From assembly GCA_001800285.1 (NCBI GenBank), contig MGVC01000020.1:1-64000 (forward strand): a DNA stretch of 64,000 nucleotides. The letters are read 5' to 3'. Of the stretch, positions 18,990 through 28,253 are shown piece after piece. Position numbers and translations under genes: made by a program. The DNA comes from Elusimicrobia bacterium RIFOXYA2_FULL_39_19. Lineage in GTDB: Bacteria; Elusimicrobiota; Endomicrobiia; CG1-02-37-114; XYA2-FULL-39-19. The first letter of the stretch is position 1; every line of letters begins with the position of its first letter. The notes beneath the pieces are model-generated. The model saw only the letters and a list, made by a program, of their open reading frames with translations. It made no database searches and was not told the DNA's origin.

Positions 18990-20360
18990 ATGAACTCAGA
19001 CATTAAGGTATTGGAAATCAAAGCTTATTTTAGTTTAGAGCTGGCGCGCTATCCCCTAAAGTTCGGCGCAGTAACCATGGACAGGATAACTTATGCCCAG
19101 ATTAAAGTAAAAGTTCAAAACAAAGCCGGCAATACTGCCTACGGCTACGGCAGTATATTTTTATCGGACGTCTGGGCTTTTCCTACTTTTGCCATAAGCC
19201 ATGAAGAAAAAGACAAAGCCATGTCCGAAATAACCCGCAGGTTCTCTAAAATGGTTTTGGATTATAAGGAATTCGCGCACCCTGTTGAAATTTTCATGGA
19301 CTTGGAAGAAGATTTAAAAAAACTTACGAAAGATATATCAAAAGAATTTAATTTCAAGGAAGAAATGCCGTTTTTAGCCGGGCTTGTGTCAGCATCGCCC
19401 ATAGATGCGGCCTTGCATGATGCTTTCGGAAATGTAAATAATATTTCAACTTATGACGGCTATTCAAAAGATTTTATGAAACACGATATTTCCAGGTGGC
19501 TTGGCAATAGTTTTAAAGGAAAATATATAAGCGATTACATAAAAAAGAGTTACGGCGAAAAAATTCCTGTGTTCCATTTGGTGGGTGGTTTAGATAAATT
19601 GCTGGAATCGGAAATTGACAGCAAGGACCCAAAAGACGGGTTGCCTGTTTCGCTTGAAAAATGGGCAGAAGCGGATGGTTTGTTCTGCTTGAAAGTAAAA
19701 CTCAGGGGCAAGGATTTGCAGTGGGATGTTGATCGCTTTGTGGATGTTGTCAAAGTTACGCATAAATCAAATAAGGAAGCAAAAGAATTTTTCTTTACCG
19801 TAGATACCAACGAGCAGTGCGAGACACCCCAATACATGATAGATTTCTGCATGAAGGTAAAAGAAAAATATCCTCTGGCTTTGGAAGAAATGCTTTACAT
19901 AGAACAACCTACGGAGAGAGATTTAAGGCTGCATAAATATGATATGAGTAAATTATCAAAAATTAAACCGGTTATGATAGACGAAAGCCTGATTTCTTTT
20001 GAAGATTTTGACCTGGCCATGGATCTGGGCTGGAGCGGTGTTGCATTAAAGGTATGCAAATGCCATTCTTCCGCTTTATTATTCATGGCAAAAGCGGATG
20101 AAGCAAAAATAAAATATACTGTTCAGGACTTAACTAATCCAGGGATAGCGTTACTGCAGTCCGCAGGGTTTGCATCCAGGATAAATACAATTAAAGGAGT
20201 TGAAGCAAACGCTCACCAGTTCTATCCGAACACCTCTCTGCCGGAAGCAAAAGTACACCCGGGAGTTTTTAAAAGAGAAAAAGGTTGTCTGAACCTGACA
20301 ACTTTAAAAGGCAGCGGGTTTGGATACCAGATGGATAAAATAAACCGCAAATTTGAATAA
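18990..20360 (+). CDS. Enolase-superfamily (mandelate racemase/muconate lactonizing-like) enzyme
   Basis: The C-terminal barrel shows LKVKLRG (Lys-x-Lys type), VDTNEQC (metal Asp), YIEQPTE (metal Glu), MIDES (metal Asp) and ALKVCKC with a Lys on the later strand, together an MLE-subgroup-like layout. The N-terminal capping domain is present (MDRITYAQIKVKV). At 456 residues it is longer than the usual ~370, with an insert near residues 130-190. It probably dehydrates or epimerises a sugar acid, in line with upstream sugar oxidation. RBS AGAGAGG precedes the ATG. Confidence 0.85.
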   Translation: MNSDIKVLEIKAYFSLELARYPLKFGAVTMDRITYAQIKVKVQNKAGNTAYGYGSIFLSDVWAFPTFAISHEEKDKAMSEITRRFSKMVLDYKEFAHPVEIFMDLEEDLKKLTKDISKEFNFKEEMPFLAGLVSASPIDAALHDAFGNVNNISTYDGYSKDFMKHDISRWLGNSFKGKYISDYIKKSYGEKIPVFHLVGGLDKLLESEIDSKDPKDGLPVSLEKWAEADGLFCLKVKLRGKDLQWDVDRFVDVVKVTHKSNKEAKEFFFTVDTNEQCETPQYMIDFCMKVKEKYPLALEEMLYIEQPTERDLRLHKYDMSKLSKIKPVMIDESLISFEDFDLAMDLGWSGVALKVCKCHSSALLFMAKADEAKIKYTVQDLTNPGIALLQSAGFASRINTIKGVEANAHQFYPNTSLPEAKVHPGVFKREKGCLNLTTLKGSGFGYQMDKINRKFE

Positions 20361-20372
20361 GAGGGAAATGAA

Positions 20373-21191
20373 ATGGAACTAATTGTTTTTACAAAACATT
20401 TTAAAGGACAGAGCATTGAAGAAACCATTGAAGCTATCAAAAAAGCAGGCGCAACCGGAGCGGACCTTTGCGTAAGGCCCGGTTATTATGTAACACCAGA
20501 AAATATTTCTGAAAAACTGCCTGAGGTTGTGAAGGTTTTCAAGGAAGCAGGACTTTCAATCCCGATGATTACCACTCCCACGCTTTTTGTTTCTCCGGGT
20601 GACCCGGCGATGGAAAAAGTGCTGGTGGCCTGTGGAAAATCAGGAATAAGGCTGATAAAGCTGGGTTACTGGTTCATGGACAAAGAAGGTTATTGGCCTA
20701 CGGTTGACAGGGTCCGCAAAGAACTGGAAAAGCTTGTTAAACTTGCACGGAAACATAATGTAAAAATATGTATTCATAATCATTCTGAAAGTTCCATGGG
20801 CCTTAATTCGTGCAGTGTTATGAACCTGGTAAAAGGTTTCGACCCGAAATGTGTGGGTGTTATCCTTGACCCTGGGCATCTCTCAATAGTAGGCGAGCCG
20901 CTTCCCATGGCATTCAGCATTGTAAAAGAGTATATTTCCATAGTTGCAGTAAAAGATGTTACCAGGGAAAAGTACAAAGATGAAAATGGATTGGATAAAT
21001 GGAGAATCAAACCGGTGCCCCTGCGTGAAGGTTTTGTGGATTTGCACGATTTGGCAGTTTTATTAAATGAAACAAAATTTTCAGGGCCCATTTCCATGCA
21101 CAGCGAATACAATCTCCCCCTGGAAGCCCTGATAGCCCAGACAAAAACCGATATCGAATATTTCAAAAACCTGATGGAAAAAGCAGGATAA
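20373..21191 (+). CDS. Sugar phosphate isomerase/epimerase-like TIM-barrel protein
   Basis: The 272-residue protein has the xylose-isomerase-like TIM-barrel pattern: AIKKAGATGADLCV, KICIHNHSES, VILDPGHLSIVGEP, VAVKDVT and MHSEY, with His/Glu/Asp metal ligands at strand ends. Such proteins isomerise or epimerise sugars, and some act with Gfo/Idh/MocA dehydrogenases. The gene follows the enolase-superfamily gene by 12 bp and closes the operon; an ECF-type promoter begins immediately downstream. Confidence 0.85.
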   Translation: MELIVFTKHFKGQSIEETIEAIKKAGATGADLCVRPGYYVTPENISEKLPEVVKVFKEAGLSIPMITTPTLFVSPGDPAMEKVLVACGKSGIRLIKLGYWFMDKEGYWPTVDRVRKELEKLVKLARKHNVKICIHNHSESSMGLNSCSVMNLVKGFDPKCVGVILDPGHLSIVGEPLPMAFSIVKEYISIVAVKDVTREKYKDENGLDKWRIKPVPLREGFVDLHDLAVLLNETKFSGPISMHSEYNLPLEALIAQTKTDIEYFKNLMEKAG

Positions 21192-21193
21192 AC

Positions 21194-21219
21194 TGTAACA
21201 TTTTTACGGTTTGCACGTC
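21194..21219 (+). promoter_or_regulatory. ECF-sigma-type promoter 1 (sigma operon)
   Basis: TGTAAC, a 16-bp spacer and CGTC match the general -35/-10 form of extracytoplasmic-function sigma promoters. The same elements with the same spacer recur at 22681. Its position just before the sigma gene suggests autoregulation. Confidence 0.7.
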
Positions 21220-21241
21220 TTAAGAAGGCAACGGGGCCTTG

Positions 21242-21811
21242 ATGGTACAGGAAGATTCTAAACTTTTAGAAGAATTTTTAAAGGGTGATGAACAGGCTTT
21301 TGAATCATTGGTATGTAAGTATAAAACGGTGGTTTATGGCACTATTCATTCCATTGTGGGAAATATCCAGGACGCGGAAGACGTTTCACAGGAAGTATTT
21401 TTAAATATTTACAAAACCCTGAATTCTTTCCGTGGGCAGTCTTCATTATCCAGCTGGATTTACAGGATAGCTGTTAATAAAAGCATCGATAATGTCAGGA
21501 AAAAGAAAAATAAGGCAATATCCCTTGAAACTGAGCTTGATAATGATGAAAAACTGAAATTATTGGATGTTTTATCAAGCAAAGAAGACAGCGATCTGGT
21601 GGTTTTAGAAAAAACGGAATTTCAAAAAACAGTAAGTAAAGTAATGAATTCTTTGCCGGAAAAGTTCCGGGTAATTTTAACATTAAAAGAACTGGAAGGA
21701 TTGAGCTATGATGAAATTTCAAAAATTATGAATATTTCCGTTAATAAAGTCAAAGTTTGGCTGTTCAGGGCCAGGAAAAAATTAAAAAAAGATTTAGCTT
21801 TGTCTGATTAA
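21242..21811 (+). CDS. ECF-family RNA polymerase sigma factor
   Basis: The 189-residue product has region 2 (AFESLVCKYKTVVYGTIHSIVGNIQDAEDVSQEVF), the region 2.4-type helix, and region 4 (LPEKFRVILTLKELEGLSYDEISKIMNIS with the helix-turn-helix). ATG 21242 is taken; the track begins one codon earlier at TTG. It is followed by an anti-sigma and a Spy-like gene, the arrangement of envelope-stress or metal-responsive sigma systems. The promoter at 21194 and its twin at 22681 are the likely targets. Confidence 0.95.
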   Translation: MVQEDSKLLEEFLKGDEQAFESLVCKYKTVVYGTIHSIVGNIQDAEDVSQEVFLNIYKTLNSFRGQSSLSSWIYRIAVNKSIDNVRKKKNKAISLETELDNDEKLKLLDVLSSKEDSDLVVLEKTEFQKTVSKVMNSLPEKFRVILTLKELEGLSYDEISKIMNISVNKVKVWLFRARKKLKKDLALSD

Positions 21812-21827
21812 AAGGGGGAAACAAGCC

Positions 21828-22295
21828 GTGGCTTGCAACGAACTATTATTGTCTTCATATATTGACAAAGAGCTGTCTCCGGTTGAAGAAAGGAAATTAA
21901 CCGGGCACTTAAAAGAATGCGCGAGCTGCAGAAAAGAGCTGGGTTGTTTATTGCAAACAAGGAAATTATTTGCATTGAAGGAAAGAAAGAATCCTGATGA
22001 GTATTTTGAAACAAGAATACTTGCCGGTATAAGAGCGAAACTGAAAGAAGAACAACAGCTTGCAGGCAGGCCGTTTTACGGGAAATTCATGCCTGTAACC
22101 ATACCCGTAGCTGTAGTTTTGGTTCTTTTTGTGTTTGGGGTGATGAATCAAAAAACAAAACAGGGGCCGGTTAATGTTCAAAGTGATATAAACAACGTGA
22201 TGAAACTCAATGTAGACAAAGTTATAGATCAAGATTTTGATAAGGAGCTTATTGATTTGTATTACAATTCGTTTGGCCAGGAGATATTGAAATGA
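21828..22295 (+). CDS. Zinc-finger transmembrane anti-sigma factor
   Basis: The GTG start follows AAAGGGGG. The N-terminal part holds the zinc-binding anti-sigma pattern (HLKECASCRKELG, His-x3-Cys-x2-Cys). One membrane helix lies near residues 88-106 (VTIPVAVVLVLFVFGVM), leaving a periplasmic tail of about 50 residues. It should hold the upstream sigma factor at the membrane until a periplasmic signal arrives. It overlaps the next gene by 4 bp. Confidence 0.88.
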   Translation: MACNELLLSSYIDKELSPVEERKLTGHLKECASCRKELGCLLQTRKLFALKERKNPDEYFETRILAGIRAKLKEEQQLAGRPFYGKFMPVTIPVAVVLVLFVFGVMNQKTKQGPVNVQSDINNVMKLNVDKVIDQDFDKELIDLYYNSFGQEILK

Positions 22296-22678
22296 AAAGC
22301 ATATGGAAAGTTCTTATAATAATAAGCTTGACAGTGAATTTGTTTGCAATCCTGTTTATTAGTTCAGAAGCAAGCAAAAACGAACCTGCAAATAGCGATA
22401 TTGAAGCCCTGAGGCAGGAAAAAAGCGGTAAAAGTATTGATAATTTCGCGAAAAACTTAGGTTTGACTGAAATGCAAAAGAAAGAAGCGGCTAAAATTAT
22501 GGAAGAAGGCTGGGGAAAGGTAAGTGAAGAAAAGCAGAAGATGAGAGACAGGGTTTATCAAATTGTGCTGGAGATGCATAAAAAAATTGCAAAATTGCTT
22601 ACACCGGAACAATTGGAAAAATTTAAAACAACTTCAAAAAAATTTGAACAAATTGTTAAAGAAAAAGAAAAAAAATAA
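22292..22678 (+). CDS. Spy/CpxP/CnrX-like periplasmic protein, probable stress sensor
   Basis: The 128-residue protein has an N-terminal hydrophobic signal or anchor (VLIIISLTVNLFAILFI) and then an all-helical, Lys/Glu-rich region with LGLTEMQKKEAAKIM and LLTPEQLEKFK, the LTxxQ-type motifs of Spy/CpxP proteins. No metal-binding His cluster stands out. In CnrYXH-like systems such a protein senses the periplasm and works on the anti-sigma. That role here is inferred from the three-gene order. Confidence 0.75.
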   Translation: MKSIWKVLIIISLTVNLFAILFISSEASKNEPANSDIEALRQEKSGKSIDNFAKNLGLTEMQKKEAAKIMEEGWGKVSEEKQKMRDRVYQIVLEMHKKIAKLLTPEQLEKFKTTSKKFEQIVKEKEKK

Positions 22679-22680
22679 GG

Positions 22681-22706
22681 TGTAACATTTTGGATACTCA
22701 TGCGTC
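22681..22706 (+). promoter_or_regulatory. ECF-sigma-type promoter 2 (GH38-like operon)
   Basis: TGTAAC, 16 bp and CGTC match promoter 1 in both boxes and spacing, and share the following ATTTT. It starts 2 bp after the Spy-like gene and points at the leader of the GH38-like gene. Confidence 0.7.
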
Positions 22707-22710
22707 TAAA

Positions 22711-22741
22711 CAGCAGAAGCCGATTCTGCTGTTTTTTTTTT
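22711..22741 (+). terminator. Leader terminator hairpin (composite leader 2)
   Basis: CAGCAGAA-GCCG-ATTCTGCTG pairs almost perfectly and is followed by ten Ts. It could end the sigma operon, but it also lies at the predicted start of the promoter at 22681, so transcripts from there meet it at once. Confidence 0.85.
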
Positions 22742-22749
22742 AAGCATTC

Positions 22750-22766
22750 GCGAAGACGTTTGCGCA
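22750..22766 (+). promoter_or_regulatory. Operator-like motif, copy 2 (GCGAAGACGTTTGCGCA)
   Basis: GAAGACG starts 10 nt after the last T of the hairpin. The outer GCG/CGC and central ACGT are symmetric, as in LacI/PurR operators. Confidence 0.6.
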
Positions 22767-22781
22767 AAAAGAGGTAAAACA

Positions 22782-25700
22782 ATGAACAAAACCCATTTTT
22801 TTTACAAGTCCGGCATTTGCAGTTTACTAATTATTGGAGCCTGGTTTTCCGGTGTTTCAAATGCGCAAATGGCTGAAGGGTTTGTAATTGCGCACCCGCA
22901 TTATGATGTGGGCTACGCCAAAGACTATCTTACCTGCATGCAGTATTCCCGCGATCAAATAAGGACAAATATGCAGTTAATAGAAGGCGGAGAAACCAGA
23001 ACGGTCTATAATCACGGCAACATCCTCAATGTCAAAGATTTCACTGTAAAAGAACCTCAATATACAAGCAATGTGACTAATTTACTTGCGCAAAAAAAGA
23101 TGGATTTTCCGGCAAACTGGACCGGGGCATTTGTAAACGGCCATTCCGGGGAATATTTAGTAAGAACGGTTCTTTTTTCAGTCCGCTATCTTGAAGATAC
23201 ATTGAATTACCGGACTAACTGGTACCAGTTAAATGATACCCCGTCTTTTACGCCGCAGTTGCCGCAGGTACTTGCAAAAAGCGGAGTAAATTTTATCATA
23301 ATACACTGGGGATACGGATGCCCCTCCCAGGTTGATACTTATTCAAAACGTATTTTCCGCATGGTGGGGCTTGATGGTACGGGAATAATTGGTTATGCCG
23401 GCGCGGACAGATATTCTTTTAATTTAAATATAACTCCCGACGCAGCAGAGTCCGCATTAGGCGTGTGTTTTACCCAGGCGGGCGGTGATTATGGAGTTAC
23501 TTCAAGCGCGATAGTAGCCCGGGCTAATGATATAGCCACCTGGAATACGGCAAACAGCGCCTCCCAGAACCGTTTATGGCAGATGCGCCCGTGTTCTGAA
23601 TTAGCGGATACGGTCAATAGTAAAATTACGGCAGGAGTTTATAACCCGGTAGCATTTAGTTCATACGGCATACCCTGGAGAGGGCGTATTAAAAAAAAGG
23701 AAAGACAAAAATTTTGGTCCAACTATACAGCCAACCGGCTTCCAATAATAGAAAAAGTTTCGGTTCTTCTGGATATGAAAGGGATATATTCTTATCCCCA
23801 GACAGAAATAAATTCCATATGGGAACGTATTTTATGGATGGAGGAACACAACGGCGGATTAGCTGTAGATTCTGAAGGCCTTACCACAGACGGGCGCAAG
23901 GACCTTGATGCTAAGGCAGGGTATGATTCAACTAACCAGCTTTTGAACGGGCAGATGGAATTATTAACCTCAAAAATCCAGAGGTCAAGAGCCAGCACGG
24001 CGGTAACTGTGTTCAATGCGCTCAACTGGACAAGAACAGACGCGGTAATAATAACAGTCCCTAAAAACGGAGTAACAACCCCGATGGTTGTAGATAAAGA
24101 CGGAACCCGGGTTCTTACACAAACTCTTTCTTCTTCATCAACCGGATTTACGTTACTATTTGAGGCAAAAAATGTCCCTTCAATGGGATACAAAACTTTT
24201 TATGTGGAAGAAGAAAGCGGAGCTGCCCCTTCCAGCGACCTTAGCGCGGCCGCGGGCCAGATAGAAAATACGTATTACAGGGTAAACTACGCGGGAAATA
24301 CAATAACATCCGTATATGACAAAACCAATTCTAAAGAAATGATGGAAAGCGGTTCGTTTGAATTTGGCGCGGGTATTTCTTCAAGCCTTTTGGAAGACGG
24401 CTCATTGAGAAAAAAAGTGCGTATAATCCGCAGCAGCGGCACGGTTGAGATTTCTTTATGCGCCTATACTGACAGGGTAGATTTATGGGCAACCGCGAAT
24501 CAGCTAAATCAGTCTTTTCCGATACATTACAACATAACTACTCCGGAACTTCAGGCAGGCATCCAGTATGGAAGCACTCCTGTCTCTGATGATATGAGCT
24601 GGAGATTTCATACGGACGCCGGGGCAAAATTTTCACAGCGCTCGGCCGCAAACACTTTTGTTTATGAATCTACGGACCAGGACGACATGTTCCACCATCT
24701 TGGTAAATACTGGATACCGTCCAAATGGTGGGATGTTAAAAAAGCGGATAATAGTTATGGAATAACTACCGCTTACGCGGATTCGCACACGGAAATTCTT
24801 ATAGGTTCCAGCGCGGGGATTTTTACCGGTGATGAAGCGGATGTTTATTTAATATTTTCGTATAAAGGGATAGGGGGCGAAGATATAAGTAGCCGGCCTG
24901 AGTTTAATTTTTCTTTTCGCGGCCATACCGGCAACTGGTCTACAACCAACGCGCCCCGGTTAGGCTGGGAAATGTCCACCCCGCTGGTAGCAGGGACAGC
25001 GGCTACAAGCAATCCTACATTGCCTGAAGAAGAAAGTTTATTGACAGTCCCGGATAATAATGTAATAGTTTCAGTATTAAAAAAATGCGAGAGAAGTTCC
25101 GGTTATGTGTTGCGTTATTTTGAAACTCTTGACCAGGATGTATCTGCGGACATAACCTTTGATTCATTTTTCCCCGTAGTGGGTGCCCAAAGAGCAAACC
25201 TGATAGAAGAATCATCAACCACGATAGCAATTACAGCCGGCAATATAACTGTCCCGACATTAAGCCAGGGTATAGAAACAGTGTTATTATCAATGTCATC
25301 TGATAGCACGCCGCCTAATGCGCCCGCAAATCTTACCAATCCAACAAAAACCCAGACAACTTTATCATTAGTATGGGCCGCAAGTACGCAAGCAGGCGAT
25401 GGTGATTATGCAAGTTATTACAGGGTATACAGGAATTCCGTGCAGATAAGTACAGCAACAGGTGTCAGTTATGTTGATAGCGCATTGACAGCGGGAACCA
25501 CTTACAGTTATGGAATTTATGCGGTAGATGATTCAAATAATGTAAGCGTTTCTTCGTCCGCAGGAAGTTTTTGCACATCAGCAAGCACAGGAACTCCTCC
25601 CCCGGTATTAGACACCACTCCGCCGAATGCACCGGCAAATTTAGGCAGTTCTGCTCAGACCGAAACCAGCATAACAATATACTGGACTGCTTCCGCGAAA

Positions 25701-27263
25701 GCCAGCGACAACGATTATGCAAGATATTATAAAATTTCAAGGGATTCGGTTCAGATAAGCACCACTTCAAACACAACATTTACAGATACTGGATTAATCG
25801 CAAATACCACATATAATTATTCTATTTATGCGGTAGATGATTCAAGCAATGCTAGCACTACTGCGGCAACAGGAAGTTTTTCTACATTGTCTTCGGGAGG
25901 CGATATTATCCCGCCGTCACTGGTTTCTGTAACGGCAATAAGTTCAGGGGCAATAAATGTAGAATTCAGCGAGCCGGTGGATGAAGTATCAGCGGAAACA
26001 ATCGGTAATTACAGCATAGATAATTCAATAACAATAACAAGCGCAGTATTGGGCGCGGATTTAAAAACAGTAACATTTGCCACAAGCGAGCACAGCGCCG
26101 GAATAACTTACACAATAACGATAAACGGTATCCAGGATAAAGCCGGCACACCCAACACAATAGCGGCAAACAGCCATTTAAGTTATATGTTCGGGGATAC
26201 AACTCCTCCGTCAAAAGTAACTCAAATCAGCACAAAAGATTATATTGCGGACGTTGGGGATAAAATAATAGTCAGCTGGACGAAAGTTGCTGACGCAGAT
26301 GTTTCAGGTTACAAAATATATTACGCTTACACGCAGTTCACCAGTACTATGGAAGCTACGTATTTTAGCGGTTCGCCGTTAACAAATGCGACTGTATCTT
26401 CCTGCGCGGTTACCGGGCTGGATAATACGCACGATTATTATTTTGCGGTAGTGGCTGTAGATTTATCAGGGAATATTGACCCTGTGTTGTTAAGCACCGG
26501 GCCCATAAAAGCAACAAATAATAGAGTTGGTACAGGAAATTATGAAATAGTATCAGGATTTAACTCAAAACTAAAAGTCATAGTCCCCGCAGGGACCAAC
26601 AACGGGGTGTATATAGACATATCAGTGCCGGGTTCAGATAAAACAGCAAAAATTAATTCAGCAAACACAACGGCGTTAAGTGATACAAAAATTGTTGCTG
26701 CAACTGTCAATCAGTTGTCGGATACCTGTACGGAATTCAAAGCGAAATTAAGTTTATTGTCGGAAGTTACAATAGTTATACCCTATACGGCAATGATAAC
26801 AGGTGAAACGGAAGACGGATTGAAAATTTATACGTTAAATGAAACAACCAACGAGTGGGAACTGGTAAGCGGAAATCAAACAATAGATAAAGTAAACAAT
26901 ACAGTATCAGCGATAACTTCGCATTTCAGCGTGTTTAGAATATTGGGAACTGTATTATCAGCGGATAAGCTCACAAATGTGCGGGTATACCCTAATCCGT
27001 TCAAACCCAATGACAACAAACCTCAAACCGGTGACTGGGATACCGGGATAATCTTTGACGGATTAACAAATAATTCAACAATAAAGATTTATACAATGTC
27101 AGGAGAACTTGTAAACACGCTTGAAGAAACAGACAATGACGGGAAATACCAGTGGGATGTAAAAAATAAAGAGAAAGAAAAACTTTCCAGCGGAACCTAT
27201 ATCTACAGAATCACCAATTCTTCCGGAGAAAAGATAACCGGGAAAATCGGAATAGTGAGGTAG
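22782..27263 (+). CDS. Secreted GH38-like protein fused to FnIII and C-terminal sorting-type domain
   Basis: The 1,493-residue protein has a signal peptide ending about SNA-Q. IAHPHYDVGY (His38, His40, Asp42) resembles the metal-binding start of GH38 alpha-mannosidases, and WERILWMEEHNGG near 352 resembles a later GH38 block; a beta-rich GH38-C-like region follows. Two FnIII domains (~842-1035), an SbsA-type Ig domain, another FnIII (~1142-1245) and the ~100-residue C-terminal domain complete it. RBS AGAGG precedes the ATG. GH38 membership is by motif only and the nucleophile Asp was not identified, so activity is uncertain. It is followed by a PorV-like gene. Confidence 0.75.
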   Translation: MNKTHFFYKSGICSLLIIGAWFSGVSNAQMAEGFVIAHPHYDVGYAKDYLTCMQYSRDQIRTNMQLIEGGETRTVYNHGNILNVKDFTVKEPQYTSNVTNLLAQKKMDFPANWTGAFVNGHSGEYLVRTVLFSVRYLEDTLNYRTNWYQLNDTPSFTPQLPQVLAKSGVNFIIIHWGYGCPSQVDTYSKRIFRMVGLDGTGIIGYAGADRYSFNLNITPDAAESALGVCFTQAGGDYGVTSSAIVARANDIATWNTANSASQNRLWQMRPCSELADTVNSKITAGVYNPVAFSSYGIPWRGRIKKKERQKFWSNYTANRLPIIEKVSVLLDMKGIYSYPQTEINSIWERILWMEEHNGGLAVDSEGLTTDGRKDLDAKAGYDSTNQLLNGQMELLTSKIQRSRASTAVTVFNALNWTRTDAVIITVPKNGVTTPMVVDKDGTRVLTQTLSSSSTGFTLLFEAKNVPSMGYKTFYVEEESGAAPSSDLSAAAGQIENTYYRVNYAGNTITSVYDKTNSKEMMESGSFEFGAGISSSLLEDGSLRKKVRIIRSSGTVEISLCAYTDRVDLWATANQLNQSFPIHYNITTPELQAGIQYGSTPVSDDMSWRFHTDAGAKFSQRSAANTFVYESTDQDDMFHHLGKYWIPSKWWDVKKADNSYGITTAYADSHTEILIGSSAGIFTGDEADVYLIFSYKGIGGEDISSRPEFNFSFRGHTGNWSTTNAPRLGWEMSTPLVAGTAATSNPTLPEEESLLTVPDNNVIVSVLKKCERSSGYVLRYFETLDQDVSADITFDSFFPVVGAQRANLIEESSTTIAITAGNITVPTLSQGIETVLLSMSSDSTPPNAPANLTNPTKTQTTLSLVWAASTQAGDGDYASYYRVYRNSVQISTATGVSYVDSALTAGTTYSYGIYAVDDSNNVSVSSSAGSFCTSASTGTPPPVLDTTPPNAPANLGSSAQTETSITIYWTASAKASDNDYARYYKISRDSVQISTTSNTTFTDTGLIANTTYNYSIYAVDDSSNASTTAATGSFSTLSSGGDIIPPSLVSVTAISSGAINVEFSEPVDEVSAETIGNYSIDNSITITSAVLGADLKTVTFATSEHSAGITYTITINGIQDKAGTPNTIAANSHLSYMFGDTTPPSKVTQISTKDYIADVGDKIIVSWTKVADADVSGYKIYYAYTQFTSTMEATYFSGSPLTNATVSSCAVTGLDNTHDYYFAVVAVDLSGNIDPVLLSTGPIKATNNRVGTGNYEIVSGFNSKLKVIVPAGTNNGVYIDISVPGSDKTAKINSANTTALSDTKIVAATVNQLSDTCTEFKAKLSLLSEVTIVIPYTAMITGETEDGLKIYTLNETTNEWELVSGNQTIDKVNNTVSAITSHFSVFRILGTVLSADKLTNVRVYPNPFKPNDNKPQTGDWDTGIIFDGLTNNSTIKIYTMSGELVNTLEETDNDGKYQWDVKNKEKEKLSSGTYIYRITNSSGEKITGKIGIVR

Positions 27264-27291
27264 GTATAAAAAATTCAGGAGGTGTACTTAA

Positions 27292-28239
27292 ATGAAAAAC
27301 AATAAAAGGAATTTAGTACCCGCGATGTTGTTATTTTGTCTGATGGAATTTTCAGGTGTTGTTTATTCCGCTGGTACTACGGGAGCGGATTTCTTAAATA
27401 TTGGCGTGGGAGCGCGTCCAATAGCCATGGGAGGAGCGTACGCGGGTTTATCGGATGATATAAATGCCATGTACTGGAATCCAGCGGGATTGAATAATGT
27501 CAGCGGCAGGGAAATCAGTGGCAGTTACATCATGTGGCTGGAAGGAATCAGCAGCGGCCAGCTGGCGTTTGCCCAGAAACAGTCCAACGGGAATGTGATA
27601 GGAATCGGGGTGGACTATTTAACCAGCGGTACAATAGAACAGACAGAAATAGACACAAACAGTAGTTATGTAGCGACAGGAAAAACCTTCAGCAGTAACG
27701 ATATGATGGCAAATGTAAGTTTAGCTAGATCGATAGGCAGTGATACAGTAGGAGGGGTAAGCTTAAAGCTCATTCAGTGCAAGATAGAAAACGAATCAGC
27801 CAGCAGTTACGCGGGAGATGTAGGCATATTAACTGATTTGATAAACTATGACCTTCCTTTAATGTTAGGCATATCTGTACAGAACCTGGGTTCGGGAATA
27901 AAGTACACACAGGATACTGAAACCCTTCCTATGACTTACCGGGTTGGTTTATCGTACATATACATGGTTGCTAAATCCGAAGACAAAATAAATTTAGCTT
28001 TTGATGTAAGCAAGGCGGGAAGCAATGATATGGACCTGCATTTGGGAGCGGAATATATGATGGGCAAATCAATAGCGCTTAGAGCCGGGTATAAGAAATC
28101 CGGAGGCAGTGAAAGTTTAACCAGTTTATCCGGCGGGTTCGGATATATAGATAAAAGCGGAATAGGCCTGGATTATGCGTGGGTGCCCTATGGGGATTTA
28201 GGCGTAGCGCATAGGATTTCAATAACGAATAGATTTTAA
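27292..28239 (+). CDS. PorV/PorQ (UPF0164)-family outer-membrane protein
   Basis: It has a signal peptide and then AGTTGADFLNIGVGARPIAMGGAYAGLSDDINAMYWNPAGL, the strong N-terminal signature of the PorV/UPF0164 family, seen here in parts only. The remaining ~250 residues alternate polar and hydrophobic strands and end in Phe (SITNRF), as outer-membrane barrels do. AGGAGGTG is an excellent ribosome-binding site. It lies between two giants that share a C-terminal domain, which suggests a shuttle or anchoring role like PorV of the type IX system; that is inference. Confidence 0.88.
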   Translation: MKNNKRNLVPAMLLFCLMEFSGVVYSAGTTGADFLNIGVGARPIAMGGAYAGLSDDINAMYWNPAGLNNVSGREISGSYIMWLEGISSGQLAFAQKQSNGNVIGIGVDYLTSGTIEQTEIDTNSSYVATGKTFSSNDMMANVSLARSIGSDTVGGVSLKLIQCKIENESASSYAGDVGILTDLINYDLPLMLGISVQNLGSGIKYTQDTETLPMTYRVGLSYIYMVAKSEDKINLAFDVSKAGSNDMDLHLGAEYMMGKSIALRAGYKKSGGSESLTSLSGGFGYIDKSGIGLDYAWVPYGDLGVAHRISITNRF

Positions 28240-28253
28240 TTTGAAAATAAAAA

